64,000 bases of DNA from Megalobrama amblycephala (taxonomy: Eukaryota > Chordata > Actinopteri > Cypriniformes > Xenocyprididae), in NCBI RefSeq assembly GCF_018812025.1, contig NC_063051.1, positions 5,085,896-5,149,895 of the forward strand, written 5' to 3'. A program made the position numbers and the translations under genes. Below the pieces are notes generated by a model, which saw only the letters and a program-made list of their open reading frames with translations, did not search any database and was not told where the DNA came from. This document shows, one piece after another, positions 42,901 through 49,289 of the stretch (its first letter is position 1; each line of letters opens with the position of its first letter).

Positions 42901-44834
42901 TTTGTAATCCACTGCATCCAGAGTGGCAGGAAGAGGCAGCAGTTTTTAATAAGATTCAGACAAGCCTCCATCACATCCCATAATCATCTTTGACAATCAC
43001 AGGTATTGGACCACAACTTAACTACAGACTTTGTGGAGACCAACCATAAATGGATATAAAAGGACTGGATAAAGAAAAAATATATTATATATAAACTACT
43101 GTTCAAATATTTGGGGTCAGTAAGGTTTTTACTTTTTGAAAGAAATTAAAAATAAAAGAAATTAGAAATGAAATTAAAAAAGCATCATGAATTGAGAAAT
43201 CAAATTTTCCTTGATCTTTTAACATGTAAGAGGAAGTTTCAGAACTCAAAACTTCTTCATTAGTCCAAAAACAGCTTTTATTGAAACCAAGCTCTGAAGA
43301 AGATGACTCGTTTCGGATTTCGTCACATTATGACATAATAGATCAATGCCTACTTCTACATCAGTGCATCTTTAGCCCCGCCCACTGGCGCGTTAGTAAG
43401 ATGGGAAGGAGAGAAGAGAGATACAGAATCACTGGACTAAAAATAACATTCGTTTCCAAAGGATCCTATTGCTAGGAAAGTGGTTATTTATTTTCAACTA
43501 TATGAATGTCTCAGTAGAGCATTATTTGTTTGTTCAGTACATTTCACTGTAGATTCTTTGGTAAATCAGTTACAATTTCGGTACATGCTTTGCAAATAGA
43601 CTTTTACTGCAAGATATGATTATTAGATACTTACTCCATATAAGTTATTGTGTTAATTCTAGTGCCTAATCTGTCATCATTGATTTCTGATATGTAATGA
43701 TTCACGTAAAGTCTTCAGTAATTCGAGCCATTGGCTAAATAGTCTACTTCACATTGTTTCTCTTAGTAGGATGAAAATTATCCGTTATGTATTTTTCAGT
43801 TATGATTAAATTATATACAGAAAGAGATCAAAGAATGCTCCCTTTATAATTGATGTAGCTGTCAATCACACAATGCGAGTTTATCAATGGCTGAGTTCTG
43901 GACTCGATCTTGCCAAAACTCCCGTTATAATCAATGAATCTGTCTACACTGCACAATAAATCTTTTATTTAAATCATGTTTGCACTGTTAGTTGTAATGA
44001 AAGCATTCGAGAGAGTGCAGAAATCAAGTTGCAATGATGGGATCACTGCATTCATGCACTCAACAGATATGTCTGTCATTGGCTACAATGCTCATCGCTG
44101 CAACTTTTCATGCCACGGGAGTTATTATAAATAAATTTGAACTTTCTATTCAAAAAGAATCCAGAAAAAGAAATAATATTTACATAAAAATATTAAGCAG
44201 CACAACTGTTTTCAACATTGATATTAATGTTTAATTTCTGAGGGATAATTAATGATTCCTGAAGGATCACGTGACACTGAAGACTGGAGTAATGGCTGCT
44301 GAACATTCAGCTTTGCTATTATAAATTACATTTTAAAATATCTTTAAATAGAAAACAGTGGTAATAATATTTTGCAATATTATTGTTATTACTGTATTTT
44401 GAATTAAATAAGTTAGCAAAAGAGACAAAGCATTAAATTCCTTACCAACCCCAAACGAGTGGTGATTTTTTATATTAGTTTAATACCTCAAACACTAAGC
44501 ATACTGCCATTAAATAAAGTATTACTTTCTCAATATACTTATATTTATTCTCTGGACATAATATGATAATTCAATTCAATGATATTCAAAACAACAATAT
44601 CCTACGATGAATGCGTGTATCAACTCATCACATCTCAGTGTCTTGTCTCAAACCTCCACCAAGGACTGAATGAATCAAAGGCTTAAGATCATAATGAAAT
44701 TGTTTCTTTTATGACAGTCCATTGCACACATTCAAAGAACAAAACAGTAGTTTGAAAAAACAGCAGGACAATAATTTACCTGCGAGGCAGCCAATGATTG
44801 ATAGCACCACAAGTCGTTTCCATAGTAACGTCAT
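317..44834 (-). CDS. cntn3-like: Contactin (CNTN3/4/6 subgroup), coding region from signal peptide to Ig6, 3' part outside window
   Basis: Spliced coding model on the minus strand, exons in transcript order: 44834-44780, 42043-41899, 28827-28652, 23835-23740, 20305-20102, 16670-16568, 14929-14745, 10180-10044, 8562-8433, 7974-7824, 7727-7600, 4279-4104, 434-317. They sum to 1804 nt, or 601 codons plus one base, with no internal stop and GT-AG at every junction. Order: signal peptide (about 1-24), Ig1 (30-125), Ig2 (127-225), Ig3 (230-321), Ig4 (322-411), Ig5 (412-503), Ig6 (504-601). All six Ig domains keep both disulfide cysteines. Contactins are GPI-anchored neuronal surface proteins in axon guidance and synapse formation; the 4 FnIII domains and GPI signal must lie left of position 1. 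From recalled human sequences, Ig3, Ig5 and the signal peptide look most like CNTN3, while parts of Ig1, Ig4 and Ig6 resemble CNTN6 or CNTN4. Family is near certain; paralogue about 0.55. Confidence 0.93.
763..1342. mobile_element. MITE with GGAAGCTTGTTTCCGCCA inverted ends, TA target site
   Basis: Left end TACGGAAGCTTGTTTCCGCC at 761 and its near-perfect inverse at 1324-1344; the flanking TA suggests a Tc1/mariner-type target site. The 580-bp interior is built from many short direct and inverted copies of GCAATTCTGACTTT / CAGAATTGCGAGTTA separated by A or T runs. No coding capacity. Related copies lie near 13370 and 61649. Confidence 0.75.
1515..1540. repeat. Poly-A tract
   Basis: Uninterrupted run of about 26 A. 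No processed gene copy is visible beside it. Confidence 0.9.
2881..2934. repeat. Microsatellite (ATAAT)n
   Basis: About ten tandem copies of a 5-bp TATAA-type unit, nearly perfect. Confidence 0.95.
4104..4279 (-). CDS. cntn3-like: Contactin coding exon: Ig6, first half
   Basis: 176 nt, residues 504-562, ending in phase 0. Encodes [38 protein letters not shown] and [31 protein letters not shown] and HFERVGG are conserved contactin Ig6 motifs. Acceptor AACTAACAG, donor GTGAGTATTG. Confidence 0.96.
5843..6902. mobile_element. TTAA-flanked element of the AGTTCACCC family, interrupted
   Basis: Left end TTAA (5839-5842) then AGGGCCAGTTCAACCAAAAA; right end TTTTTGGGTGAACTATTCC then TTAA (6903-6906). 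This is the common fish family with ends close to AGGGATAGTTCACCCAAAAA. TTAA sites point to piggyBac-like transposition. A second TTAA element sits inside at 5981-6387. The right half resembles 51830-52146, another family member. Confidence 0.65.
5981..6387. mobile_element. TTAA-flanked MITE with ends AGGTGCAGTAAGCGATTT
   Basis: Flanked by TTAA at 5977-5980 and 6388-6391. Inverted ends: AGGTGCAGTAAGCGATTT on the left, AAATCACTTACTGTACCT on the right. 407 bp, non-coding, nested in the larger TTAA element. Confidence 0.8.
7600..7727 (-). CDS. cntn3-like: Contactin coding exon: Ig5, second half
   Basis: 128 nt, residues 461-503. Encodes [20 protein letters not shown], then [14 protein letters not shown], with the second cysteine. 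NGT and NVT are possible glycosylation sites. The acceptor TTTTCTCAAG is reached over a very short intron of 96 bp from the preceding exon. Donor GTGAGTC. Confidence 0.95.
7728..7823 (-). other. Very short contactin intron (96 bp) inside Ig5
   Basis: GTATTTAG donor and TTTCTCAAG acceptor. It is repeat-free and much shorter than all other introns here. Confidence 0.9.
7824..7974 (-). CDS. cntn3-like: Contactin coding exon: Ig5, first half
   Basis: 151 nt, residues 411-460 plus two bases. Encodes [16 protein letters not shown], then [19 protein letters not shown] with the first Ig5 cysteine and tryptophan. SLDC-P-ASPRA is most like CNTN3 among the human contactins I recall; GTEILQ-TER is nearer CNTN6. 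Acceptor CTCCTACAG, donor GTATTTAG. Confidence 0.95.
7975..8432 (-). other. Contactin intron between Ig4 and Ig5 (458 bp)
   Basis: Short intron; no repeat or gene recognised. Confidence 0.85.
8433..8562 (-). CDS. cntn3-like: Contactin coding exon: Ig4, second half
   Basis: 130 nt, residues 368-410. Encodes [19 protein letters not shown], then [20 protein letters not shown], completing Ig4 with its second cysteine. AENKHG is a strong contactin signature. Acceptor TGTCTACAG. The donor GTACGACC has the required GT but is a weak match beyond it. Confidence 0.94.
8563..10043 (-). other. Contactin intron within Ig4 (1.5 kb)
   Basis: Contains a poly-A run (about 8790-8807), an A-rich low-complexity stretch (8810-9120) resembling 23455-23590, and a CAA-type triplet repeat near 9388-9411. 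No gene seen. Confidence 0.85.
9388..9411. repeat. Microsatellite (ACA)n
   Basis: About eight tandem AAC units. Confidence 0.9.
10044..10180 (-). CDS. cntn3-like: Contactin coding exon: Ig4, first half
   Basis: 137 nt, residues 322-367, ending in phase 0. Encodes [20 protein letters not shown], then [26 protein letters not shown] and GKPKP-Y-WLKNG are conserved Ig4 features. Acceptor TTTCCATAG, donor GTACTTTAG. Confidence 0.95.
10933..12359 (-). mobile_element. Innermost layer: decayed Tc1-like transposon
   Basis: Inverted ends around CCAGAATTATTAGCCCCCTT and its inverse, flanked by TA (10931-10932 and 12360-12361). Length about 1.43 kb, typical for Tc1-like elements. A broken transposase is encoded on the minus strand. 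Confidence 0.85.
11033..11976 (-). pseudogene. Broken Tc1-like transposase
   Basis: Minus-strand remnant. An N-terminal helix-turn-helix part follows an ATG at 11976 and contains in-frame stops. Frameshifted central pieces follow ([11 protein letters not shown]). The C-terminal catalytic part includes DNDPKQTSK and [15 protein letters not shown], the Tc1-type DDE core and its usual C-terminal motif. Stops and frame changes show it cannot make an active enzyme. Confidence 0.85.
13370..13740. mobile_element. MITE, diverged copy of the GAAGCTTGTTTCC family
   Basis: Left end TATAGAAGCTTGTTTCCACC, right end GACGGAAACAAGATATTCCA. The interior has the same ACAATTCTGACTTT and AAAGTCAGAATTATGAG blocks as 763-1342, with more decay. 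Confidence 0.65.
14745..14929 (-). CDS. cntn3-like: Contactin coding exon: Ig3, second half
   Basis: 185 nt, residues 260-321. Encodes [10 protein letters not shown], then [13 protein letters not shown] and [17 protein letters not shown]. The second cysteine (YEC) and the ENSRGKN signature are intact. Acceptor TTTCACAG, donor [16 protein letters not shown] before ILEIP is closer to my memory of CNTN3 than of CNTN4. Confidence 0.96.
15000..15130 (-). mobile_element. tRNA-derived SINE fragment
   Basis: On the minus strand, GGTCATGGATTTCATTTCC resembles a pol III B box and is followed by other tRNA-SINE-like sequence ending near GCTTTTGATAAAAGCGCATG, the tail motif of fish SINEs. Truncated. Confidence 0.45.
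15150..15285 (-). mobile_element. tRNA-derived SINE
   Basis: Minus strand: A-box-like GTAGCTGGTAGAATATGGAG, B-box-like GGTCATGAATTTAATTCC, tail GCTTTGAATAAAAGTGTTTTCC. Same arrangement as the neighbouring copies. Confidence 0.55.
15355..16085 (-). mobile_element. tRNA-derived SINE interrupted by a DNA element
   Basis: Minus strand: A-box-like GTAGCTGGTAGAGCATGATG near 16064, B-box-like GTCATGGATTTGATTTC near 16025. The tail (TTTAGATAAAAGCATCTGCC) is found only at 15395-15370, beyond the insertion at 15474-15937. The order fits one SINE split in two. Confidence 0.5.
15474..15937 (-). mobile_element. Non-autonomous DNA element, AAGTTTGGG family
   Basis: Left edge GGTCAGTAAGTTTAAAAAAA, right edge ACCCAAACTTCTGAAAGTGG then TAGTGTA. 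Internal blocks (GGATCATGTGACACT, CTGGAGTAATG, GCTGAAAATTAAGCTTT) recur at 28146-28500, 38640-39039 and 44200-44460. Confidence 0.6.
16568..16670 (-). CDS. cntn3-like: Contactin coding exon: Ig3, first half
   Basis: 103 nt, residues 226-259 plus two bases. Encodes [17 protein letters not shown] and [15 protein letters not shown] with the first Ig3 cysteine. MGEYEPKIE is a hallmark of the contactin Ig2-Ig3 hinge. Acceptor CCATGGCAG, donor GTAAGTCCG. Confidence 0.95.
17600..19975. mobile_element. Large palindromic element (inverted pair)
   Basis: Left arm TTTCGAACAAAATCAGGCC (near 17638) is mirrored by GGCCTGATTTTGTTCGAAA (near 19898). GCTTGCCAAAGC (17698) mirrors GCTTTGGCAAGC (19845). The 18967-19040 block mirrors 19517-19600. 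The centre lies near 19290, where two ends GAAGTATACCGGGGCC meet head-to-head with a second inverse GAACTTTG block. It looks like two copies of one element joined in inverted orientation; the left arm carries an inserted TTAA element. No intact coding sequence. Confidence 0.6.
17997..18963. mobile_element. TTAA-flanked MITE-like element, ends AGGTGCCCTAGA (copy 1)
   Basis: TTAA at 17993-17996 and 18964-18967. Inverted ends AGGTGCCCTAGAAC and TCTAGGGCACCT. 967 bp. Closely similar along its length to 37438-38383. The mirror arm of the host palindrome shows the uninterrupted site, confirming the insertion. Confidence 0.85.
20102..20305 (-). CDS. cntn3-like: Contactin coding exon: Ig2, second half
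   Basis: 204 nt, residues 158-225. Encodes the Ig2 tryptophan (FTWVFNEYP), the signature [19 protein letters not shown], and the second cysteine in [11 protein letters not shown], ending [18 protein letters not shown] is almost invariant in the CNTN3/4/5/6 subgroup. NYT and NNT are possible glycosylation sites. Acceptor TTTCTAG, donor GTAAGAGG. Confidence 0.96.
20306..23739 (-). other. Contactin intron within Ig2 (3.4 kb)
   Basis: Contains a fragment of the AAGTTTGGG element (21375-21560). A short repeated phrase, TGATAAAACAGGTTGGTAAT, occurs at about 21729 and 21986. An A-rich low-complexity stretch lies at 23455-23590. No gene seen. Confidence 0.85.
21375..21560. mobile_element. Fragment of AAGTTTGGG-family element
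   Basis: Begins TATTCAAAAGTTTGGGGTAG then GTAAGAATG, and ends TGCTGAATAAATTATAAATTT with CTTTAAGAAAAACTTGCTGACC, near both family ends. Most of the interior is missing. Confidence 0.5.
23740..23835 (-). CDS. cntn3-like: Contactin coding exon: Ig2, first half
   Basis: 96 nt, residues 126-157. Encodes [20 protein letters not shown] then [12 protein letters not shown], the conserved contactin Ig1-Ig2 linker and first Ig2 strand with its cysteine. Acceptor CTGTTACAG, donor GTAAGTCTG. Without this exon, joining the flanking exons would create an in-frame TAG, which confirms it is needed. Confidence 0.95.
23921..24798. mobile_element. hAT-like non-autonomous element with perfect 8-bp duplication
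   Basis: Ends TAGGGATG and CATCCCTA, flanked by identical CATATTAT at 23913-23920 and 24799-24806. Sub-terminal blocks TTTTCGAATATTCG and GATTTTCGAATATTAT are inverse-related. 878 bp, higher CpG than its surroundings. No transposase reading frame, so non-autonomous. Confidence 0.85.
25735..25960. mobile_element. TTAA-edged dispersed repeat, left part
   Basis: TTAA (25731-25734) followed by AGTGCAGCTATTATGCTTTT, a sequence I recall as frequent in fish genomes. A matching right end was not found. Confidence 0.35.
27523..28139. mobile_element. Non-autonomous element with AGCCCCTTTC inverted ends
   Basis: AGCCCCTTTCATAC at left and GTGTGAAAGGGGCT at right, flanked by ATA on both sides (27520-27522, 28140-28142). 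Inner sequence has many TTACCGG/CCGGTAA-like motifs. A 3-bp target site would fit PIF/Harbinger; TA alone would fit Tc1. Superfamily undecided. Confidence 0.6.
28146..28500. mobile_element. AAGTTTGGG-family element, shortened
   Basis: Starts ACATTCAAAAGTTAATAATG and ends ACTGACCTCAATCTTTTGGT then AGTGTA. Carries the family blocks CACTCCAGTCTTCAGTGTCA and TATGCTGATTTTG. Confidence 0.55.
28652..28827 (-). CDS. cntn3-like: Contactin coding exon: Ig1, second half
   Basis: 176 nt, residues 67-125. Encodes [29 protein letters not shown] and [14 protein letters not shown], ending in ATLQFA, the conserved end of contactin Ig1. The second Ig cysteine is in YQC. NGT is a possible N-glycosylation site. 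Acceptor CTCTCCAG, donor GTGAG. The exon ends on the first base of the conserved Tyr codon. Confidence 0.95.
29749..29777. repeat. Poly-A tract
   Basis: Run of about 28 A; no retrogene beside it. Confidence 0.9.
30936..30977. repeat. Microsatellite (TA)n followed by poly-T
   Basis: About twenty TA units, then about 24 T ending near 31001. Confidence 0.95.
31513..33808. mobile_element. TTAA-flanked element with long inverted arms, split by a second TTAA element
   Basis: TTAA at 31509-31512 and 33809-33812. Ends AGGATTAGTTCACTTTCAAA and its exact inverse. Arms of about 240 bp mirror each other (31513-31750 with 33590-33808). An inner palindrome at 31740-32062 mirrors itself around CCGCCTTCCATATTCA / TGAATATGGAAGGCGG. 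It is interrupted at a TTAA by 32066-33579. Confidence 0.8.
32066..33579. mobile_element. Nested TTAA-flanked element, ends CCCCCTGGAGTCTGAGG
   Basis: TTAA at 32062-32065 and 33580-33583. Left end CCCCCTGGAGTCTGAGG, right end CCTCAGACCTCAGAGTG. 1514 bp. No intact transposase frame. It sits in the centre of the larger TTAA element. Confidence 0.75.
34010..34188. mobile_element. GTTGGTGAAAGTTACTTTT dispersed repeat
   Basis: Starts GCAGTGTTGGTGAAAGTTAC and contains repeated TAATGCATTAC / AGTAATNTGTTAC motifs; ends TGTAACTCGAGTTAC. A common teleost non-autonomous element as I remember it. Confidence 0.5.
34190..35209. mobile_element. hAT-like element, ends TAGGGCTGGACGATTAATCG
   Basis: Left end TAGGGCTGGACGATTAATCG, right end ATAATCCTGCCCTA. 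Sub-terminal AATCGA motifs occur at both ends. No matching 8-bp flanks were found, so the insertion is old or has one altered edge. Confidence 0.5.
36120..36220 (+). mobile_element. tRNA-derived SINE fragment
   Basis: GGTCATGGGTTTGATTCCC is a good pol III B-box match, followed by sequence similar to the middle of the minus-strand SINEs at 15-16 kb. Confidence 0.45.
37057..38625. mobile_element. Middle layer: element with ends TCTCAATCAGCTCCCTAG
   Basis: Left end GGCGTGTCTCAATCAGCTCC, right end GGAGCTGATTGAGATGCAC. Flanked by ACTTTG on both sides (37051-37056, 38626-38631), probably the target duplication. It carries the TTAA element in its interior. Confidence 0.7.
37438..38383. mobile_element. 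Inner layer: TTAA-flanked element, ends AGGTGCCCTAGA (copy 2)
   Basis: TTAA at 37434-37437 and 38384-38387. Near-identical organisation to 17997-18963, including the shared block GGCTAACGGCTAATGCTACA. 946 bp, non-coding. Confidence 0.85.
41899..42043 (-). CDS. cntn3-like: Contactin coding exon: Ig1, first half
   Basis: 145 nt, residues 19-66 plus two bases. It encodes the mature N-terminus and the first half of Ig1, including [11 protein letters not shown] and the first Ig cysteine in [13 protein letters not shown]. The donor GTAGGAAT splits the Arg codon of the YRW motif. Acceptor CTGTCCTAG. This is the least conserved stretch compared with the other exons; the usual contactin GPVF motif appears as GPSW. 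Confidence 0.93.
42044..44779 (-). other. Contactin intron between signal peptide and Ig1 (2.7 kb)
   Basis: Contains an AAGTTTGGG-family element (43095-44460) with a long internal insertion. 42060-43090 is AT-rich, with no supported gene. Confidence 0.8.
43095..44460. mobile_element. AAGTTTGGG-family element with about 950 bp of inserted sequence
   Basis: Left end CTACTGTTCAAATATTTGGG then GTCAGTAAG (about 43095). The right part (44195-44460) carries the blocks AAGCAGCACAACTGTTTTCA, GACACTGAAGACTGGAGTAA and ends CTTACCAACCCCAAACGAGT. The middle (about 43190-44140) is unrelated, with a GC-richer patch TAGCCCCGCCCACTGGCGCG near 43373. Confidence 0.5.
44780..44834 (-). CDS. cntn3-like: Contactin coding exon: start codon and signal peptide
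   Basis: Encodes [18 protein letters not shown] (residues 1-18) and the first base of codon 19; donor GTAAATT. A basic WKR stretch is followed by a hydrophobic core, a typical secretory signal; cleavage is probably near GCLA or the SSAHA at the start of the next exon. The pattern WK-L--LS-IGCL matches my memory of the CNTN3 signal peptide. The phase-1 end fits the 2-base start of the next exon (GTC, Val). Confidence 0.85.
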
Positions 44835-44917
44835 CTTTAGTTGCCAAGGGCAAGTATGACTCTCATCCAATTGCTTGTGAATGGAATGATTTCTCCCTTG
44901 AATATGAGACGTATAAT
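44835..44917 (-). other. 5' UTR part of exon 2
   Basis: On the minus strand a pyrimidine-rich acceptor (ACTTTCCCCCACAG) ends just before 44917. The following 83 nt lead to the start codon at 44834. The bases just before the start are CTAAAG, giving A at -3, a fair initiation context. An upstream ORF occupies 44866-44837. Confidence 0.7.
44837..44866 (-). promoter_or_regulatory. Upstream ORF, 9 codons plus stop, ending 2 nt before the contactin start
   Basis: ATG at 44866 opens a frame encoding MRVILALGN and stops with TAA at 44837. Only two bases (AG) separate this stop from the main ATG. This geometry would force leaky scanning or termination-reinitiation for contactin synthesis. The position is seen; regulation is inferred. 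Confidence 0.5.
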
Positions 44918-45949
44918 CTGTGGGGGAAAGTAATTACAGAAATAATTAAAATAAGACATCCTGATTCAAATATGACAGATGTGCTGCATTTATAGACTTT
45001 TCTGAAAGATTACACTTCTGTTTAAGTGATCACCTTGACTGTAGGGACAAATGCTGGTGAAATGCTGTTGGATCAAAGAGAAAGTTAACAAATGAGTTGT
45101 TTTCGATGTGACGGCAACTAAAGCACTGCAAACAAAAGCCCTGGGAGACTCTAGTCAAAATGTGCAGAAAATCAATGCAATGATGTTTTGAGTATAAATG
45201 ACAGATGGGAGCGACGCTTCGATGGAAGAATAAAACAAGATAGCAGGCAGTTAGAAACCTCCAACTGTTAACTCTGTACAAAATATTCATTGCATATTTA
45301 AAAGAAAGTAACAACTTCTTTTGAGAATTTATGCTTTTGTTGTGAAGCCTGATGCAGTCTAAATTATGCATTATTATTCATGATACCAAAGAAACAAACA
45401 GAAACCTGCAACATCAGAGAAATCAGGGGGCTGGAATTTGTTGACCTCAAAAGCTACTTTCTCTTGACTATTAATAGGAGCTAGAAGCCAACCTAAATAC
45501 TGTTAGCCGCTTTCACTAGCACATAGCATTCCGCCCACATATACAGGCAAAATGACATCTTCGGAGGCCCTGCGTAGGGTTGAATCTGACAGAATAATTC
45601 GCAATGACTTCTCGGAGGACCTTCCATTTTGATTACCAGAAATGCAGCCATTTACATATAAGGTTTATGCATATCTCAATTACAATGTGATGCCATCTTG
45701 CAGGAAATATTGTTGCATTCAAAATGGAACAAAAAGCAGGGGTCTTAAAGTGTATTTTTTAAAGTTGAACTACCTAACAACATCAAAATGTAGCATTCAT
45801 GATGCTGAAGACACACAACACGTGTGCAAAAAATAACAATAGAAAAAAAAAGACTGCAGACTGTAGAGAATACAAGAAGTAAAGTGTACTAAAGTTAATA
45901 CCTTTAGTATTACATGTACAGTTTTCAAAGTGAACAGTTAAGTTTTCAG

Positions 45950-46115
45950 TGAACAGCTCTTAAAAGAACCATTTTTTTCTTAGTGTGAAGAACTTTTAAA
46001 AATCTGAAGAACCTGTTTCCACTATAAAGAACTTTTTGTGAAATGGAAAGATTCCACGATGTTAAAGGTTCTTCATGGAATCACAGATGCCTATAAAGAA
46101 CCTTTATATTTAAGA
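45950..46115. repeat. Dispersed AAAGAACCTTTA-type repeat
   Basis: Multiple inverse-related AAAGAAC / GTTCTT motifs (AAAGGTTCTTCATGG, CTATAAAGAACCTTTATA) form a short inverted-repeat element. Confidence 0.4.
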
Positions 46116-46959
46116 ATGTATATTGATTATCTGTTTTTATTCTTAACTATACAGTAGCGATGCTTTATATGTTGCTCTTTTATATGCCATCATATGGAAG
46201 TCTGGATCAAAAAGCTGCATTTTCTGTATTTAATACTCATAGACGTTTCCCTGACAGACTGAAACGCACATTGGGATTTTTATAACATTACACGAGGGGC
46301 TCACTCCTGTGGGTATTGGAGATTTTCCTTTATTTGCTTTATTTTGCTTTGAAAATCCCTAACTGTCACAGTTCCAGCTCTATGGCCTAAGGCAATATGA
46401 TTTTTTTTTTCCTATCTACAGAACCAGTTAGTCAGCCTTTATTAAACACCCTGAGGTTTAAAACCATTTGTATACACTCTTTTCTCAGTTCTGTTTCATA
46501 AAGCTTACTCATTTCTTGTATACTGGCCCTTTAAATCAATAAACGCATGAAGGCTTAGAGGAAGGGTAATCTGCTATCTTTGCATTATAATTGCATAATC
46601 TTCAGAGGAGCCCCTTGTTTAGCGCTGTATCGTAGTGGGGATAACTGCTGGGTGTATGTTGTAATTGCAGGGACAGGGGGTCTCTGGGTGGATTTGTCTA
46701 GTGTCTTTTAAGTTTGGGGGCGCATTATGCCGCAGGAAACTCTGTCGGATTGGATTACACAGCTCTGTTTTTGACACAGGACAAGAGGGAAGAGGAACTG
46801 TAGCTACAGTCCTCCCATGAAAAGCATTTTAGTTGTTATTGTTTCTCATTATGACCTCTGCATGTAACCAGAATGTAACTTTGTTTTAAAAAGTGGTTGT
46901 GAAAGGAGTGTGTGCAATAATAAATGCACCAAAAATAACCATTAGTACCTTTCTGGACC

Positions 46960-47128
46960 TTGAAAGTGTTGATTATATTGCTGTCTATGGACGAGTCGTA
47001 TACCTCTTGGATTTCATTAAAAATACCTTAACTTGTGTTCCAAAGATGAACAAAGGTCTTACGGTTGTGGAATGAAATGAGGGTGAGTAATTAATGGCAG
47101 AATTTTCATTTTTGGGTGAACTAAACCT
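46960..47128. mobile_element. Right-end fragment of AGTTCACCC-family TTAA element
   Basis: Ends GAGGGTGAGTAATTAATGGC then TTTTGGGTGAACTAAACCT and TTAA (47129-47132). No left end found. Confidence 0.5.
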
Positions 47129-47149
47129 TTAAAGATTTGTTTGTCCTAA

Positions 47150-47210
47150 TGGGCTGGTGGTAGATTTTTTGTTAAGCGTGCCAGAGGTTCTGGGTTCTAA
47201 TCCATTGTAT
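47150..47210 (+). mobile_element. tRNA-like SINE head fragment
   Basis: GGCTGGTGGTAGATTTTTTG (A-box-like) then AGGTTCTGGGTTCTAATCC (B-box-like), with tRNA-like spacing. Confidence 0.4.
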
Positions 47211-48095
47211 AGTTTTTATTTTTAGTTTTTTTCTCATTAAAACCAAAGATGTTCTTCAGTGATTGTATAAGAAGAGCAGGGACATGTTTGTGTGCATTTT
47301 GTTTTGTGATTTCACCAGAACAAATAGTCTCAGCAACGGCGTTAAGCAATAAATTGAAGCGCTCGTCTGTGTGAAGACTGTACATGACCGCCAAGCGAAC
47401 ACAGTTGCCTTCCGCCATCGATAACAGCGGCAACAAGCACTCGGCATGATTTCAAAAACAACAAATCCCAGCGCCAGATCACCTCTTATTTAACACCAAC
47501 GAACAAACTGTTAATCAACTAGAGATGCTTCTTTTGTACTAGGTACATCAGTGCCGCGAGATGTTTTAAAAAGTGGTGGGGAAAATATCGACCCTGGCAA
47601 AAAGCAAAAAGACATGTCCCACCTTTAAATTATGCCTACATAATGCCTGCCTGCAATGCCTGCATGCAACCCCCTAAATCTAAAAGGCAAAGAATAAGAA
47701 TAAAAAAAGAATATGTAAGTTAACAAAAATGGATGTAGTTTTCATGTTTTTGTGTGCATGTCACATCCAGCAACACGAGAAACAGGGCATGAATTGAAAT
47801 TACAACTAATCTCTCATGAGCCTCCCAAAAAACTGAGATGTGGTGTCTTTTTCCACCAGCTTCCACAAAATATCTTATTAAGCAAAATGATGAGCATTCG
47901 ACTGGCAAATGTAATGAGGCAGTGCAGCATCACCTCAGCAACAGTGCTATGGAATTGCAAGCCATTGCATGCTTCTTTTGCTCCAGTAAATGCGATCACT
48001 ACTTGGTTAGCACAAACATTGTTTTGGCATATATTTGATCTAAAAAGTGGTTAAAGGCATCTGTTTTAACCAAAGAAACGATTGCAAAGGATCAA

Positions 48096-48118
48096 GGGGT
48101 GGGGGGTGGGTTGGGGGG
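48096..48118 (+). promoter_or_regulatory. G-quadruplex-type motif
   Basis: Four G runs (4, 6, 3 and 6 G) separated by T, T and TT, matching the G3+N1-7 pattern. It would form on the plus strand, which is non-template for the minus-strand contactin only as DNA. Function unknown. Confidence 0.55.
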
Positions 48119-49289
48119 CGATTCATGCTGATTACATACGTGTCAAGATCTAAGGACTGGACCAGCATGAACAATGTTCATGTAATTATATTCAAATAAC
48201 ACAATGTATTACATAGATGATCAATTTGGGGTGTGTTGATGAACATGCCGAGCACTGTTGGTCTCATTATAGTGCATGATTTGCCAGCAACCCACTGGTT
48301 AATGATGAAAACTATATTTTGAGCCAATCATTAAGTAAATCTCCCACTTGAAGCTATAAAATGGATTCCACTATAGATGTTGATTTTGTGGTTGAAATGT
48401 CAATCTGATTCTAACAATGTTAGGCGATTTTGTAGGATGTGTTCTAGGGGTTGCACGACTACTGATTTCTCAGTTAGTCAATTACTCATCAAAATAATAC
48501 CCGAGTACTAATGGTTTTTGTTACTGTTTTAAAAAAATGTTGTGTCAACAAGTGTTTATTAATTGACAGTCCAACATTTGCAGCAATTATGTCTCTTACG
48601 TATTGTATAAACATTAAAATAACAGGTTTCATTTTGTATTTGAATGGTGCAACATTATAACCTTAACATCTGCATTTTTGTTGTCGAACAGTATGTGCAT
48701 ACATATACTGTATAATAAAATTAATTTTAACAGTTAACCTAGTTAGCCTATTATATAACATTAGCCTCCTCATATAACAGTTCACAGGTCTTCAGTAGAA
48801 AAAGTAATAATGGGTCTGTACTCACATCAGATCTTCACTCAACCGGTTCAAAATAGTTTATAATAGAATAAGACAAATGTCTATGTGCTGTCATCGTCCT
48901 CCTGCCACATACTCTCTTGGCTCAGTGGTTTGCAACTTGCATTAAGAAAAACAAGCTCAACAACATATGAAGGATGCAGTATGGTTATTAAGCACTCAAG
49001 TACTTGATGGCTTCTGATAGCACCGACGAGTGGCTGAGGTAATAAACCTATTACTTAATCCTAATGTGTTCCTGGATCAACATCCTTGTTGGTCCTGGAA
49101 CAATATTTTGTTAACCAAATTATTTTTAGTCAGTTGCATCCCAGACAGCCCTGAAAAACAATGTTTTTTGGCTGGAATGTTGTTCCAAGACCAAAAACTA
49201 ATGCTGATTAATGAACGCATCCTACTTGGAAAACTCAGTCATCTCTTGAAATACGGAGGTTCTAGAGGGAACAGTCCCTGAAACCATCT

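Noticed and set aside
47752..48054. 100-codon open frame on the plus strand in intron 1
   Set aside because: No domain, no splice-site or promoter context, and overlapping open frames on both strands suggest chance or repeat-derived sequence.
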